Shown here: positions 32,103 to 41,032 of the stretch, piece after piece | How positions within the stretch are numbered: the stretch's first letter is position 1 | Layout: every line of letters starts with the position of its first letter | Position numbers and translations under genes: made by a program | DNA from: Haloarcula halobia | Lineage (GTDB): Archaea > Halobacteriota > Halobacteria > Halobacteriales > Haloarculaceae | NCBI RefSeq assembly: GCF_029338255.1 | Contig: NZ_CP119787.1 | Location: forward strand, 372,001-436,000 | Reading direction: 5' to 3' | DNA length: 64,000 bases | The notes under the pieces: generated by a model | Told to the model about the DNA's origin: nothing | Seen by the model: only the letters and a program-made list of their open reading frames with translations | Database searches by the model: none

Positions 32103-33226
32103 GTCAGCACCTCCGTCAGCGCGTCGACGACCTCGTCGACGTGGCTCTCGTCGATGGTCAGCGGCGGCAGCAGGCGCACGACGGTCCGGCCCGCCGGTAG
32201 CGCGAGCACCTGGTGGTTCAGGGCCAGTTGCTTCAGCGCCGTGTTGGCGCCGCGGCCGACCTCGACGCCGACCATCAGGCCCTCGCCGCGGACCTCGCGC
32301 ACCTCGTCGCCGATGGCCGCTTCGAGTTCGGTCTGGAGGTACTCGCCCATCACGGCGGCGTTGCCGGGCACCGACTCCTCGATGAGCGCCGAGACGGTCG
32401 CGCCCGCCGCGGCCGAGATGACCGGCCCGCCGGAGAACGTCGAGGCGTGGGAGCCGTAGTTCTCGGCGATCCAGTCACGGCAGAGCGTCGCTCCGATTGG
32501 GAAGCCGTTGCCCAGGCCCTTCGCCGAGGTGATCATGTCCGGCGTGACGGCGGCCCGCGTGGAGTTCCAGAGCGCGCCGGTCCGACCCATCCCGGTCTGG
32601 ACCTCGTCGAAGATGAGCGCCGCGCCGACGTCCTCGGTTATCTCACGTGCCGCTTCGAGGTATTCCTTCGACGCGGGGTTGATGCCGCCCTCGCCCTGGA
32701 CGGGTTCGACGATGAACGCCGCGGTGTCCTCGTCGACGGCCTCGTCCAGCGCCTCGCTATCGTCGTAGGGGACGAACTCCACGTCGCCGATGAGCGGCTC
32801 GTAGGGCTTCTTGTACTTGGTCTTCCACGTGGTCGCCAGCGCGCCCATCGTCCGGCCGTGGAAGCCCTGCATGGTGGCGACGATCTTCGAGTCGCCCGTC
32901 GCCGACCGGGCGAACTTCAGCGCCGCCTCGTTGGCCTCCGTGCCGGAGTTACAGAGCCACGTCTTGTCGATGGGGTCCGGCGCGGTGTCCGCGAGCAGTT
33001 CGTACAGCGCCGTCCGCTCGGCGTTGGGGTAGGACGCCTGGACGTAGGTCAGTTTCTCGAACTGCTCGGTGACGGCCTCCTGGACCGCGGGATGGCCGTG
33101 GCCCAGCGGGACGCAGGCGTAAGATGCGCCCATATCGAGGTACTCGGTGCCGCTGTCGTCGGCGACGTACGCGCCGTCGCCGCGCTCGATCTGGATGGGT
33201 TTCTCGTTGAAGACGAATCCGGTCAT
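32099..33226 (-). CDS. argD: [LysW]-glutamate-semialdehyde aminotransferase
   Basis: This 375-residue class III aminotransferase has its PLP Lys in ITSAKGLGNGFPIGA, LIFDEVQTGMGRTG before it and C-N-S-G-T-E-A-N-E-A-A-L-K as the phosphate loop. It transfers the amino group from glutamate to the LysW-bound semialdehyde. Four-base overlaps on both sides (with argB and argE) indicate translational coupling. Family ArgD/LysJ. Confidence 0.93.
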   Translation of the reverse strand: MTGFVFNEKPIQIERGDGAYVADDSGTEYLDMGASYACVPLGHGHPAVQEAVTEQFEKLTYVQASYPNAERTALYELLADTAPDPIDKTWLCNSGTEANEAALKFARSATGDSKIVATMQGFHGRTMGALATTWKTKYKKPYEPLIGDVEFVPYDDSEALDEAVDEDTAAFIVEPVQGEGGINPASKEYLEAAREITEDVGAALIFDEVQTGMGRTGALWNSTRAAVTPDMITSAKGLGNGFPIGATLCRDWIAENYGSHASTFSGGPVISAAAGATVSALIEESVPGNAAVMGEYLQTELEAAIGDEVREVRGEGLMVGVEVGRGANTALKQLALNHQVLALPAGRTVVRLLPPLTIDESHVDEVVDALTEVLT

Positions 33227-34101
33227 GCTGTGTCCTCCTGAATCGCGCTCGCGTGGACGTGCGTCCCGCTCCCGTCAAGCGCCGAGAGAATCGGCTCCTC
33301 GGCGTTGGCGTCGGCCACGACCACCTCGGGCGCGCCGCCCGAAAGCGCCTCCTCGGCGGCCATGATCTTCCGGCCCATGAACCCCTCGGCGGCGTCCTCG
33401 AGGGCGGCCCAGTCGTCGGTCGTCTCGACGGACTCGATGAGCGTGTCGGGGTCGTCGGGATCTCCGTAGACGCCCTCGACGTCGGTCAACAGTACCAGGG
33501 TGGCGTCGAGTTCGCCGGCGATAGCGGCGGCCGAGCGGTCGGCGTCGGTGTTGACCGGGATAATCTGTTCTCGCGGCTCGTCGCCGCTCGAATCTTCCGA
33601 GGCGCTTCGCGCCTCGCTACCCGCCATCGGTGGCGCAGCCACCGGCGTGTAGCCGTCGGACAGGAGCGTCTCCAGCAGGTCGCCGTTGACCTGCTTGATG
33701 GTCCCGCTGTGGTCACCCCGGCGGATCTTCTTCGTGCCGTCCTCGACGACCCGGACCGCGGACTTGCGGGGGCCGTAGAGCAACTTGCCGTCGACGCCGT
33801 TCAGCCCGACGGCGTCCACGTCGAGGCTCTGGAGGCCGGCGACGAGTTGCGTGTTGAGGTGGCCAAAGGCCATCTCGAAGACCTCCATCGTCGTCTCGTC
33901 GGTGAACCGGCCGACGACGCCCGAGGGCGTCTCGACGTACTCCGGTTCGACGCCGAGTCGTTCGAGCGTCTCGTCGACCTTCGTCGAGCCGCCGTGGACC
34001 ACGACGACCTGTTCGCCCGCTTCGACCAGCGTTGCGACGTCCGCAAGCGCCCCCGCGGGGTCGACCGCGCGAGCGCCGCCTACCTTGATAACTACAGTCA
34101 T
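33223..34101 (-). CDS. argB: [LysW]-glutamate/aminoadipate kinase, with small insert
   Basis: This 292-residue amino-acid kinase has V-V-V-H-G-G-S, GLNGVDGKLLYGPRKS and IPVNTDADRSAAAIAGEL. It phosphorylates the carrier-bound glutamate. Around residues 150-175, just before the IPVN segment, there is a low-complexity insert (MAGSEARSASEDSSGDEPRE). It is encoded by DNA containing two short perfect hairpins (33599-33615 and 33629-33643). Relatives seem to have a shorter loop here. The frame stays open, so the enzyme is probably active. Confidence 0.92.
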   Translation of the reverse strand: MTVVIKVGGARAVDPAGALADVATLVEAGEQVVVVHGGSTKVDETLERLGVEPEYVETPSGVVGRFTDETTMEVFEMAFGHLNTQLVAGLQSLDVDAVGLNGVDGKLLYGPRKSAVRVVEDGTKKIRRGDHSGTIKQVNGDLLETLLSDGYTPVAAPPMAGSEARSASEDSSGDEPREQIIPVNTDADRSAAAIAGELDATLVLLTDVEGVYGDPDDPDTLIESVETTDDWAALEDAAEGFMGRKIMAAEEALSGGAPEVVVADANAEEPILSALDGSGTHVHASAIQEDTA

Positions 34102-34119
34102 GAAAACACTCTCCAGTGG

Positions 34120-35157
34120 TCACGGTGCGCCGACGGGGTGGAGCCCCTGGAACTCCAGACCCGCGGTCTCCTCGATGCCGAACGCGACGTTCGCGGCGTG
34201 GACGGCCTGGCCGGCCGACCCCTTCATCATGTTGTCGATGGCCGAGAAGACGACGATACGCTTGTTCCCGGGGTCGAGTTCGAAGCCGACCTCGGCGTTG
34301 TTCGTCCCGGCGACGGCCTTGGGCTCGGGGTAGCGATAGACGCCACCGCCGCCCGCGACCAGTTCGACGAACGGTTCGTCCTCGTACTCCCCCCGGTACG
34401 CGCCCCAGAGGTCGCCCTTCGAGACGGGGCCGTCGGGGAAGACGTGACAGGTCGCGCTCGCGCCGCGGACCATGTCCACCGCGTGGACGGTAAAGGAGAC
34501 GTCCAGACCGAGGAACTCCTGGATCTCGGCCTCGTGGCGGTGGCCCGTCGGCGCGTAGGGGCGGACGACGCCCGAGCGCTCGGGGTGCGAGGAGGCCTCG
34601 CCGCCGCCGGCCCCGCCCTCGCTTGAGCCGACCTTCACGTCGACGACGACCTGCTCGTCGCCCGAGAGGACGTCGTGTTCGAAGAGGGGGAGCAATCCGA
34701 GAATCGTCGCCGTGGCGTTACAGCCCCCGGAGGCGATGAGGTCGGCCCCTTCGAGGTTCTCGCGATTGAGTTCGGGCAGGGCGTACTCGCTCTCCGCGAG
34801 CAGTTCCGGGCGCGTGTGCCCGTCGTACCACTCGTCGTACTGTGCTTCGGTGGAGAGGCGGAAGTCCGCCGAGAGGTCGACGACGGTGCCGGCGGCCTCC
34901 TGGAAGTCGTCTATCTGTTCCATCGAGACGCCGTGGGGCGTCGCGGCGAACAGGACGTCCACCGATTCCAGGTCCTCCGGCGAGGAGAAGCGCAGGTCCG
35001 AGTGGCGCAGGTTCGGGTGCTGGTGGCCGATGGTCTTGTTCTCCTTCGACCGGCTCGTGGCCTGTGCGAGTTCGAACTCGGGGTGACCGTCGAGCAGGCG
35101 GAGGAGTTCGCCGCCGGTGAACCCGGAGCCGCCGACGACGCTCGCGGAATACGTCAT
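34120..35157 (-). CDS. argC: [LysW]-glutamyl-phosphate reductase
   Basis: This 345-residue protein has the N-terminal NADP-binding GGSGFTGGELLRLLDGH and the active-site Cys in SGGCNATATILGL. The dimerisation and catalytic domain follows, with V-D-V-K-V-G-S-S-E-G-G. It reduces the carrier-bound acyl phosphate to the semialdehyde. It overlaps the start of argB's upstream neighbour lysX by four bases (35154-35157). Family ArgC/LysY. Confidence 0.93.
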   Translation of the reverse strand: MTYSASVVGGSGFTGGELLRLLDGHPEFELAQATSRSKENKTIGHQHPNLRHSDLRFSSPEDLESVDVLFAATPHGVSMEQIDDFQEAAGTVVDLSADFRLSTEAQYDEWYDGHTRPELLAESEYALPELNRENLEGADLIASGGCNATATILGLLPLFEHDVLSGDEQVVVDVKVGSSEGGAGGGEASSHPERSGVVRPYAPTGHRHEAEIQEFLGLDVSFTVHAVDMVRGASATCHVFPDGPVSKGDLWGAYRGEYEDEPFVELVAGGGGVYRYPEPKAVAGTNNAEVGFELDPGNKRIVVFSAIDNMMKGSAGQAVHAANVAFGIEETAGLEFQGLHPVGAP

Positions 35158-36050
35158 GCCGACACCTCCGTATCGCGCTGGCTTTCGACCGTCGATTCGA
35201 GCCAGTCGACGACGGTGGCGGGTACGTCGACGTCGGCCACCTCGTTCAGCGCCTTGAACTCGACGGTGTGGTTGACCTCGTGGACGGTGTAGTCCTCGAA
35301 CTCGCCCGTCTCCTCGTCGTACCCGACCTCCATCAGGTCGATGCCCAGCAGGCCGCCCCCGACCGCCTCGGACGCCTGCTCGACCAGTTCGAGCGCGCGG
35401 TCGTCCAGGTCGAAGGTGTCGGTCTCCGCGCCCTTCGCGGCGTTGGTGAGCCAGTGGTCCGACGAGCGGACCATCGCCGCGACGGGTTCGCCGTCGGTCG
35501 CCAGGACGCGGATGTCCCGGCCGGGCTTGTCGACGAACTCCTGGACGTAGAAGATCTTGTGCTCGTAGTGGCCGAGCGTCTCCTTGTGCTCTAAGATGGC
35601 CTCGGCGGCCGAGCGGGAGTCGATCTTCGCCATCAGGCGACCCCAGGAGCCGACGACGGGCTTGAGGACACAGGGGTAGCCGAACTTCTCGATGGACTCC
35701 AGCGCGGCGTCTTTCGTGAACGCCACGTCCGTATCGGGCGTGGGGACGCCGGCCTCGACCAGCGCGAGGCTGTTTTTCACCTTGTCCGCGCAGGTCTCGG
35801 CCACCTCGGGCCCGTTGACGACCGGCACGTCGTAGGCTCGCGCGAACTTCGTCGCGTAGACGCTGCGCGAGGTCGCCAGACAGCGGTCGACGACGACGTC
35901 GAGGTCCGCGAACGCCTCGGGCGGGTCGTTGATGTTGAACTGCTGTTTGCGGACGTCGATCTTCACCACGTCGTGGTCGCGGTCGCGCAGTTCCGAGAGC
36001 AGGAGCTTCTCGTCCTTGCGGATGCGCGAGTAGAGGAGTCCGACCTTCAT
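35154..36050 (-). CDS. lysX: LysW-glutamate/aminoadipate ligase (RimK-like ATP-grasp)
   Basis: This 298-residue ATP-grasp enzyme carries P-C-V-L-K-P-V-V-G-S-W-G-R (nucleotide-binding loop), Y-V-Q-E-F-V-D-K-P-G-R-D-I-R-V and the metal-binding V-H-E-V-N-H-T-V-E. It joins the alpha-amino group of glutamate (or aminoadipate) to the C-terminal Glu of LysW. Together with LysW it replaces N-acetylglutamate synthase. The first step of the operon pathway. Confidence 0.93.
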   Translation of the reverse strand: MKVGLLYSRIRKDEKLLLSELRDRDHDVVKIDVRKQQFNINDPPEAFADLDVVVDRCLATSRSVYATKFARAYDVPVVNGPEVAETCADKVKNSLALVEAGVPTPDTDVAFTKDAALESIEKFGYPCVLKPVVGSWGRLMAKIDSRSAAEAILEHKETLGHYEHKIFYVQEFVDKPGRDIRVLATDGEPVAAMVRSSDHWLTNAAKGAETDTFDLDDRALELVEQASEAVGGGLLGIDLMEVGYDEETGEFEDYTVHEVNHTVEFKALNEVADVDVPATVVDWLESTVESQRDTEVSA

Positions 36051-36099
36051 GCTGTCACCTCGGTGTGGGCCGGCACGTCACGCCGTGCCGCCACCGCCA

Positions 36100-36264
36100 T
36101 CACTCGCCCCAGTCCTCTTCGAGCTCGGGGGCGCTGTCGAGCTCGACCGGGTCCGTCTCGACGACTTCGAGTTCGGCCCCGCAGGTGGTGCAGTCGACGA
36201 TCTCTCCGACTTCCAGGTCGTCGTGCAGGGAGACTTCGGCCCCACACTCGATGCAGTCTGCCAT
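36100..36264 (-). CDS. lysW: Amino-group carrier protein LysW/ArgW
   Basis: A 54-residue frame, easily missed because of its size, starts MADCIECGAEVSLHDD. Two C-x2-C pairs (CIEC and CTTC) form the zinc site, and the chain ends with E-D-W-G-E, the conserved tail whose final Glu carries the biosynthetic intermediate. It lies 49 bp upstream of lysX. A TATA-like cttaaagtg motif on the coding strand about 27 bases upstream suggests a promoter inside the arginine cluster at this point. Confidence 0.93.
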   Translation of the reverse strand: MADCIECGAEVSLHDDLEVGEIVDCTTCGAELEVVETDPVELDSAPELEEDWGE

Positions 36265-36429
36265 TGTACCTCACTCTCACGTAGCGACCCACTTAAAGAC
36301 TTCGAACTTATCAGAAAACAATAGTGAAACGTACTACCGTCTAACGGAGCGACGCGGCCGATTGCAGCACGTGACTGATTCGTATATCAGAATTTTTGTA
36401 TTTGAGCCCCTCGCGGGGGTCGTCGTCGC

Positions 36430-37938
36430 TCAGGCAAGGCGCCTCACCTCCGTCTGGCGGCGCTCGTGGGCCGCCTCGACGGCAGTCTGTCGTTCGACGA
36501 GCCCTTCCCGGTCCGTCGTGAGGGTCTCTTCGGCGACTGACACCTGCGCGGCGACGGCCTCGGGGGCAGGCCCTCCGCGGGAGTTCCGCATCGCGACGCT
36601 CTCGGTCGGGTCCAGCGCCTGTTCGACGGCATCGCGCTCGACGTACGCAGACAGCGGGTCGCCCAGCACGTCCTCGGCGACCGTCGACAGGGCCTCGTAG
36701 TCCGGCGCGTTCTCGTCCGGCCCCAGCTGTGCGGCGGCCTCGGCGACCACCTCGTGGGCAGTGCGGAACGGGACGCCGGCCATCGCCAGCAGGTCCGCGA
36801 CCCCCGTCGCGGTGGCGAACCCGTCGGTTGCGGCAGCCTCGAGTGTCTCCTCGGGCCAGTCGGCCGTCGCGACGGCCCCCGCCGCCACCTCGACGCTCTC
36901 GGTGACGCTGTCGATGGCGTCCCAGGCGTGCCGGCCGGCGCGTTGCAGGTCGCGGTTGTACGCGCGGGGCTGTCCTTTGAGGTTGGTGAGCAGGCCGTTC
37001 AGCCCCGCCGTCGCGTCGCCGGTGCGCCCGCGGACCAGCTCCAGCGTGTCCGGGTTCTTCTTCTGGGGCATGATGGAACTCGTCGAGGAATACTCGTCGT
37101 GGAGGTCGACGTGGCCCTTGCTGGCCATCACGACGAGGTCCTCGGCCAGGCCCGACAGGGTCGTCGCAAGCGTCGCGACGGCGCTCGTCACCTCCACGAG
37201 GAAGTCGCGGCTCGCCGAGGCGTCCATCGAGTTCTCCGCGACCGAATCGAACCCCAGCAGCTCGGCGGTGCGCGACCGGTCGACGTCGAACGGCGTCCCC
37301 GCGAAGGCGGCCGACCCGAGGGGGTTCTGGTTGACGCGACGGTAGGCCGAGAGCAACCGTGCGGTGTCGCGCTGCAGCGCCTGTTCGTAGGACAGCACCC
37401 AGTGGGCCACCGTCGTCGGTTGCGCGGGCTGGAGGTGCGTGTAGCCCGGCATCACCGTCTCGTCGTGGTCGCGGGCGACCGCGAGCAGCTGCTCGCGGGC
37501 ACCGACGAGCGTCTCGAGGAGGGTCAGCAGGTCCGCGCGCAGGCGGTAGCGGATGCAGGCCGCCACCTCGTCGTTGCGCGAGCGCGCGGTGTGCATCTTC
37601 CCCCCGTCGGGGCCGACGCGCTCGATGACGGCGCTCTCGATGGCCTCGTGGACGTCCTCCCCGTCCGGGAGGGCGTCGTGACCGGTGGCCTCGACGTCGT
37701 CGAGGGCCGCCAGGATCTCGCCGGCGACGTCGGCCTCGATTATCTCCTGCTCGACCAGCATCACGACGTGGGCGCGGTCGACGGCGAGGTCGGCCGCGAA
37801 GATGCGCTCGTCGTCTGAAAGCGACGAGAGGAACGCGCGGGCCGGGCCGCCGGCGAAGCGGTCGCGGCGGACGACAGTCTCGTCGGCCCCGCTGTCGTCG
37901 GCGTGCTCGTCCGTGCTGGGGTCCTCGCCGTCGGTCAT
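36430..37938 (-). CDS. argH: Argininosuccinate lyase
   Basis: This 502-residue protein has an acidic N-terminal tail followed by the fumarase/aspartase-superfamily core. Its signature is S-S-I-M-P-Q-K-K-N-P-D, and HTARSRNDE and GYTHLQPAQP are conserved substrate-binding blocks. It cleaves argininosuccinate to arginine and fumarate. It begins three bases after argG ends, so the two are co-transcribed. Confidence 0.95.
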   Translation of the reverse strand: MTDGEDPSTDEHADDSGADETVVRRDRFAGGPARAFLSSLSDDERIFAADLAVDRAHVVMLVEQEIIEADVAGEILAALDDVEATGHDALPDGEDVHEAIESAVIERVGPDGGKMHTARSRNDEVAACIRYRLRADLLTLLETLVGAREQLLAVARDHDETVMPGYTHLQPAQPTTVAHWVLSYEQALQRDTARLLSAYRRVNQNPLGSAAFAGTPFDVDRSRTAELLGFDSVAENSMDASASRDFLVEVTSAVATLATTLSGLAEDLVVMASKGHVDLHDEYSSTSSIMPQKKNPDTLELVRGRTGDATAGLNGLLTNLKGQPRAYNRDLQRAGRHAWDAIDSVTESVEVAAGAVATADWPEETLEAAATDGFATATGVADLLAMAGVPFRTAHEVVAEAAAQLGPDENAPDYEALSTVAEDVLGDPLSAYVERDAVEQALDPTESVAMRNSRGGPAPEAVAAQVSVAEETLTTDREGLVERQTAVEAAHERRQTEVRRLA

Positions 37939-37941
37939 GGC

Positions 37942-39240
37942 TTACTCCTGGTCGGCCTCGCCGCTCACGGCGGTGCCGTTCGCGTGCTCCGGGGCCTCCC
38001 CCTGGTCGGCCCCGCTCCCGTCGGGCACGGCCGTGTCTTTCTTCGCGTCCTCGAGGATGTCGTTGGCCAGGCGGGACTGGAAGCCGTGGTACTTCGCGAC
38101 GCCGGTGGCGTCCTGCTGGGTGATGCCGCCGGTGATGGTCTCCTCGTCGAAGGAGGCCGCCGACTCGCTGTAGACGGCGTAGGCCGATTCGCGGGAGACC
38201 GGGCGGCAGTGGCCGCCCTCGAGTTTCATCGTCACGGTGCCGGTGACACGCTCGTTCGTGTCGTCGATGAACGCCTCCAGCGCACTGACCAGCGGCGCGT
38301 CGACCAGGCCCTCGTAGGCCTTCTGGGACCACTGCTGGTCGACCTGGGCCTTGAACGCGCGTTCCTCCTGTGTGAGGACGAGCCCCTCCAGTGCCTCGTG
38401 GGCCGTCAGGAGCACCGTCGCGGCCGGGTGCTCGTAGTTCTCGCGCACCTTCAGGCCGAGCATCCGGTCTTCCATCATGTCGGTGCGGCCGACGCCGAAG
38501 GAACCGGCCTGCTCGTTGAGCTGCTCGATGAGCTCGACCGTCCCCAGCGCTTCGCCGTCGAGCGCGACGGCCACGCCCGCCTCGAAGGTGATCTCGACGA
38601 GTTCCGCCGCCTTGCCGGAGGGGTTGTCGGTCCACTTGTAGATGTCGTCCTCGGGGATAGTCGAGGGGTCCTCCAGCTCCGAGCCCTCGATGGAGCGGCT
38701 CCAGAGGTTCGTGTCGATGGAGTAACGGCCGCCGTCGCCGCCCTCGACGGGCAGGCCCTGCTCTTTGGCGTACTCGTTTTCCCACTCGCGGGTGAGCCCG
38801 AGTTCGCGCACGGGGGCGACGACTTCGAGGTCCGAATCGCGCCAGATGGCCTCGAATCGCAGCTGGTCGTTGCCCTTGCCGGTACAGCCGTGGGCGATGC
38901 CGGCACAGTCCTGCTCCTGGGCCACCGAGAGGATGGCCTTCGCGATGACCGGGCGGGCCAGCGCCGTCCCGAGCGGGTAGCCCTGGTAGTCGGCGTTGGC
39001 CTTGACGGCGTCCATACAGAGGTCAGCGAACTCCTCGCGGGCGTCGACGACGTACTGCTCGACGCCCAGCGCCTCGGCGGTCTCTGCTGCCTCCTCGAAC
39101 TCGTAGTCGGGCTGGCCGACGTCGACGGTGACGCCGATGACCTCGTCGTAGCCGTACTCCTCTTTCAGCAGCGATACGCAGACTGTCGTGTCGAGCCCCC
39201 CGGAGAAGGCGAGCGCGACGGTGCCGTTTCCGTCTGTCAT
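37942..39240 (-). CDS. argG: Argininosuccinate synthase
   Basis: This 432-residue protein has the ATP-pyrophosphatase loop LAFSGGLDTTV near the N-terminus and the blocks HGCTGKGNDQLRFE and IDTNLWSRS typical of ArgG. It condenses citrulline and aspartate using ATP. The last about 40 residues are an acidic/Gly-rich extension (DGSGADQGEAPEHANGTA) beyond the usual end. It is the first gene of the leftward arginine cluster. The 293-bp region upstream holds no gene and includes a gtacgtggtggtacc inverted repeat. Confidence 0.95.
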   Translation of the reverse strand: MTDGNGTVALAFSGGLDTTVCVSLLKEEYGYDEVIGVTVDVGQPDYEFEEAAETAEALGVEQYVVDAREEFADLCMDAVKANADYQGYPLGTALARPVIAKAILSVAQEQDCAGIAHGCTGKGNDQLRFEAIWRDSDLEVVAPVRELGLTREWENEYAKEQGLPVEGGDGGRYSIDTNLWSRSIEGSELEDPSTIPEDDIYKWTDNPSGKAAELVEITFEAGVAVALDGEALGTVELIEQLNEQAGSFGVGRTDMMEDRMLGLKVRENYEHPAATVLLTAHEALEGLVLTQEERAFKAQVDQQWSQKAYEGLVDAPLVSALEAFIDDTNERVTGTVTMKLEGGHCRPVSRESAYAVYSESAASFDEETITGGITQQDATGVAKYHGFQSRLANDILEDAKKDTAVPDGSGADQGEAPEHANGTAVSGEADQE

Positions 39241-39533
39241 TGGTAGGTCGTGGGTGGGTTCCGTGGTGTGACTGTCGATTTCGCTTCCCTGCCGGACAGC
39301 CGACGGCGGTGGTCGGCGACGAACGAACCGTGAGACGAAGTGTGGGTGGTAGTGGGCCTAACGGAGGGCCCGTCGTCGCAGTCGCAGAAGGGTGGTGGAC
39401 CTCTCGCTGGCGTCGGCAGCCGTGCGCCGAGAGGTCACGATCATGTACGTGGTGGTACCGAGAGTCGGCTACAAATAACTTCCGTGTTCGAGAGAGTCTG
39501 CGCCGCGGTACCACGACAGATGTTCACACGACG

Positions 39534-40289
39534 TCAGGGGTTCCGGGAGTGATCGCCGTCGGCCGTCGCCGTCCCGTTCGGGGTCCGCCGGGTGCGCATC
39601 GTCTCGTCCGCGGTGCCCTCACCCATGTGCGGACCGTGGTCGTCACCCGCGTTCGGGCCACGGTCGTCTCCCGGTCCGGCGTCACCGCCCATCGGGCCGC
39701 CGACCGCACGGTCCTGACGGGGCGGGTCGCCGGCGTGCGGGCCGGCTATCTGCCGGGCCATCTCGGCCACGTCGGGGCCGGTCATCCGGTGGGCCCGGTC
39801 GGCGAGGTGTCGGACGGTGTCGACGTCGACGCCGTTGGCCCTGAGCGTGTCGGCGGGGAGCCGGTCGGCCGTCGTGGCGGTCTGGTTGGCCAGTCGGCCG
39901 GTGGCGCGGGTCTCGGCGTGCAGGTGCGCCATGCGAGCGCGGTACTCGCCCTCGCGCATCGAGCCGTTCGCCCGGGCCTGGTCGAAGGCGGCCCTGCGCT
40001 GTTCGAGGCGCTCGAGTCGGGTCTCGACGTCGCCGGCCTGCCTGGCGACGACGGCGGCGCGAGCATCGTCGGAGTGCGCCCTGGCGACGCTGATGCCGTA
40101 GGCGCGGGCCTCGACGTCACCGCCCAGTTCCGCGCCCTGAACGCCGACGGCGCCGGCGAACTGTGCACCGGGTGGGACGGCCGTCGATTCGGTGGTGGTC
40201 GTCTCCTGTGCCATCGTGGTGGCCGGCAGGCCGACCAGGGACACGGCGACGAGCACGGCGACGACCACTGCGGGGATACTTCGTCTCAT
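39534..40289 (-). CDS. Exported haloarchaeal protein with signal peptide
   Basis: This 251-residue protein has a signal peptide (MRRSIPAVVVAVLVAVSLVG, then LPATTMA). The mature part has a Thr-rich N-terminus, a central helical/coiled-coil region (SDDARAAVVARQAGDVETRLERLEQRRAAFDQARANGSM) and a disordered Gly/Asp/Arg-rich tail. No anchor is seen, so it is probably secreted or loosely attached. Function unknown; similar exported coiled-coil proteins are common in haloarchaea. Confidence 0.7.
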   Translation of the reverse strand: MRRSIPAVVVAVLVAVSLVGLPATTMAQETTTTESTAVPPGAQFAGAVGVQGAELGGDVEARAYGISVARAHSDDARAAVVARQAGDVETRLERLEQRRAAFDQARANGSMREGEYRARMAHLHAETRATGRLANQTATTADRLPADTLRANGVDVDTVRHLADRAHRMTGPDVAEMARQIAGPHAGDPPRQDRAVGGPMGGDAGPGDDRGPNAGDDHGPHMGEGTADETMRTRRTPNGTATADGDHSRNP

Positions 40290-40469
40290 CGTACGCTACA
40301 CTTGGCGCGGGACCGCCGTATAACCGACAGACGGTCAGCCCGGATTTCCCCGGATTAAGGCGGATTAAACCGCCAGAAGGCGGCCACTTCCGGGCGAACA
40401 CCACCACTCGCCGTCGAGCCCGGAGACAGCTAGGGTACAGTTTTGTCGGGCGGTCTGGTACGGACGGGC

Positions 40470-41027
40470 GTGACCGACGACGACTGGCGCGGCGACGACG
40501 AGGACGAGCCGGACAAGCGGGAGGTCGAGGAGCTGCTGGAAGACCTCAAGGAACTCGAGGACGTCGTCGACTCGCCGGTCGAGCGGCGGGTCATCATGCG
40601 AACCATGGAGACGCTCACCCGGTTCACCGCCGGCCGCATCTTCGGTCTCGACGACGTGGCCCAGCAGATCGTGGGCGGGTTCATCCTCTCGGCCCCGTTC
40701 GTCGTCACCGAGGAGGTGTGGAGCCTCGCCACGACGATGAACTGGGTGCAGTGGGCCGTCACCGTGCTGATGGTCCTGGGCATCGGCTACGGGACGCTCT
40801 ATCGTGCAAACGACGACCGTGACCCCGACCAGGAGCGGTCCGTCCTCGGGATTCCGCTGCGTTTCGTCTCCCTGATACTCATCTCGTATCTCTCGGTGGC
40901 GGTCCTCGCGTTCGTGTTCAACGCCCCCGAGACGTTCGATGCCGGGCCCTCGACGACGCTGAAGGCCATCTGTATCGGGGCCATCTTCGGCGTCGTCGGG
41001 GCGGCGACGGCCGACTCGCTGTTCTGA
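40470..41027 (+). CDS. Integral membrane protein, DUF2391-like
   Basis: From a GTG start (VTDDDWRGDDED) the protein has 185 residues. An acidic cytosolic N-terminus with a helical linker (VEELLEDLKELEDVVD) is followed by four hydrophobic segments (IVGGFILSAPFVV, WAVTVLMVLGIGYGTLY, FVSLILISYLSVAVLAFVF and AICIGAIFGVVGAATA). The pattern resembles DUF2391/TIGR02587 membrane proteins. Function unknown. Confidence 0.65.
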   Translation: MTDDDWRGDDEDEPDKREVEELLEDLKELEDVVDSPVERRVIMRTMETLTRFTAGRIFGLDDVAQQIVGGFILSAPFVVTEEVWSLATTMNWVQWAVTVLMVLGIGYGTLYRANDDRDPDQERSVLGIPLRFVSLILISYLSVAVLAFVFNAPETFDAGPSTTLKAICIGAIFGVVGAATADSLF

Positions 41028-41032
41028 GCGGG

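Noticed and set aside
36341-38785. 814-residue reverse frame across argH/argG
   Set aside because: Arg/Gly/Pro-rich, out of frame with argH and argG, which are unmistakable.
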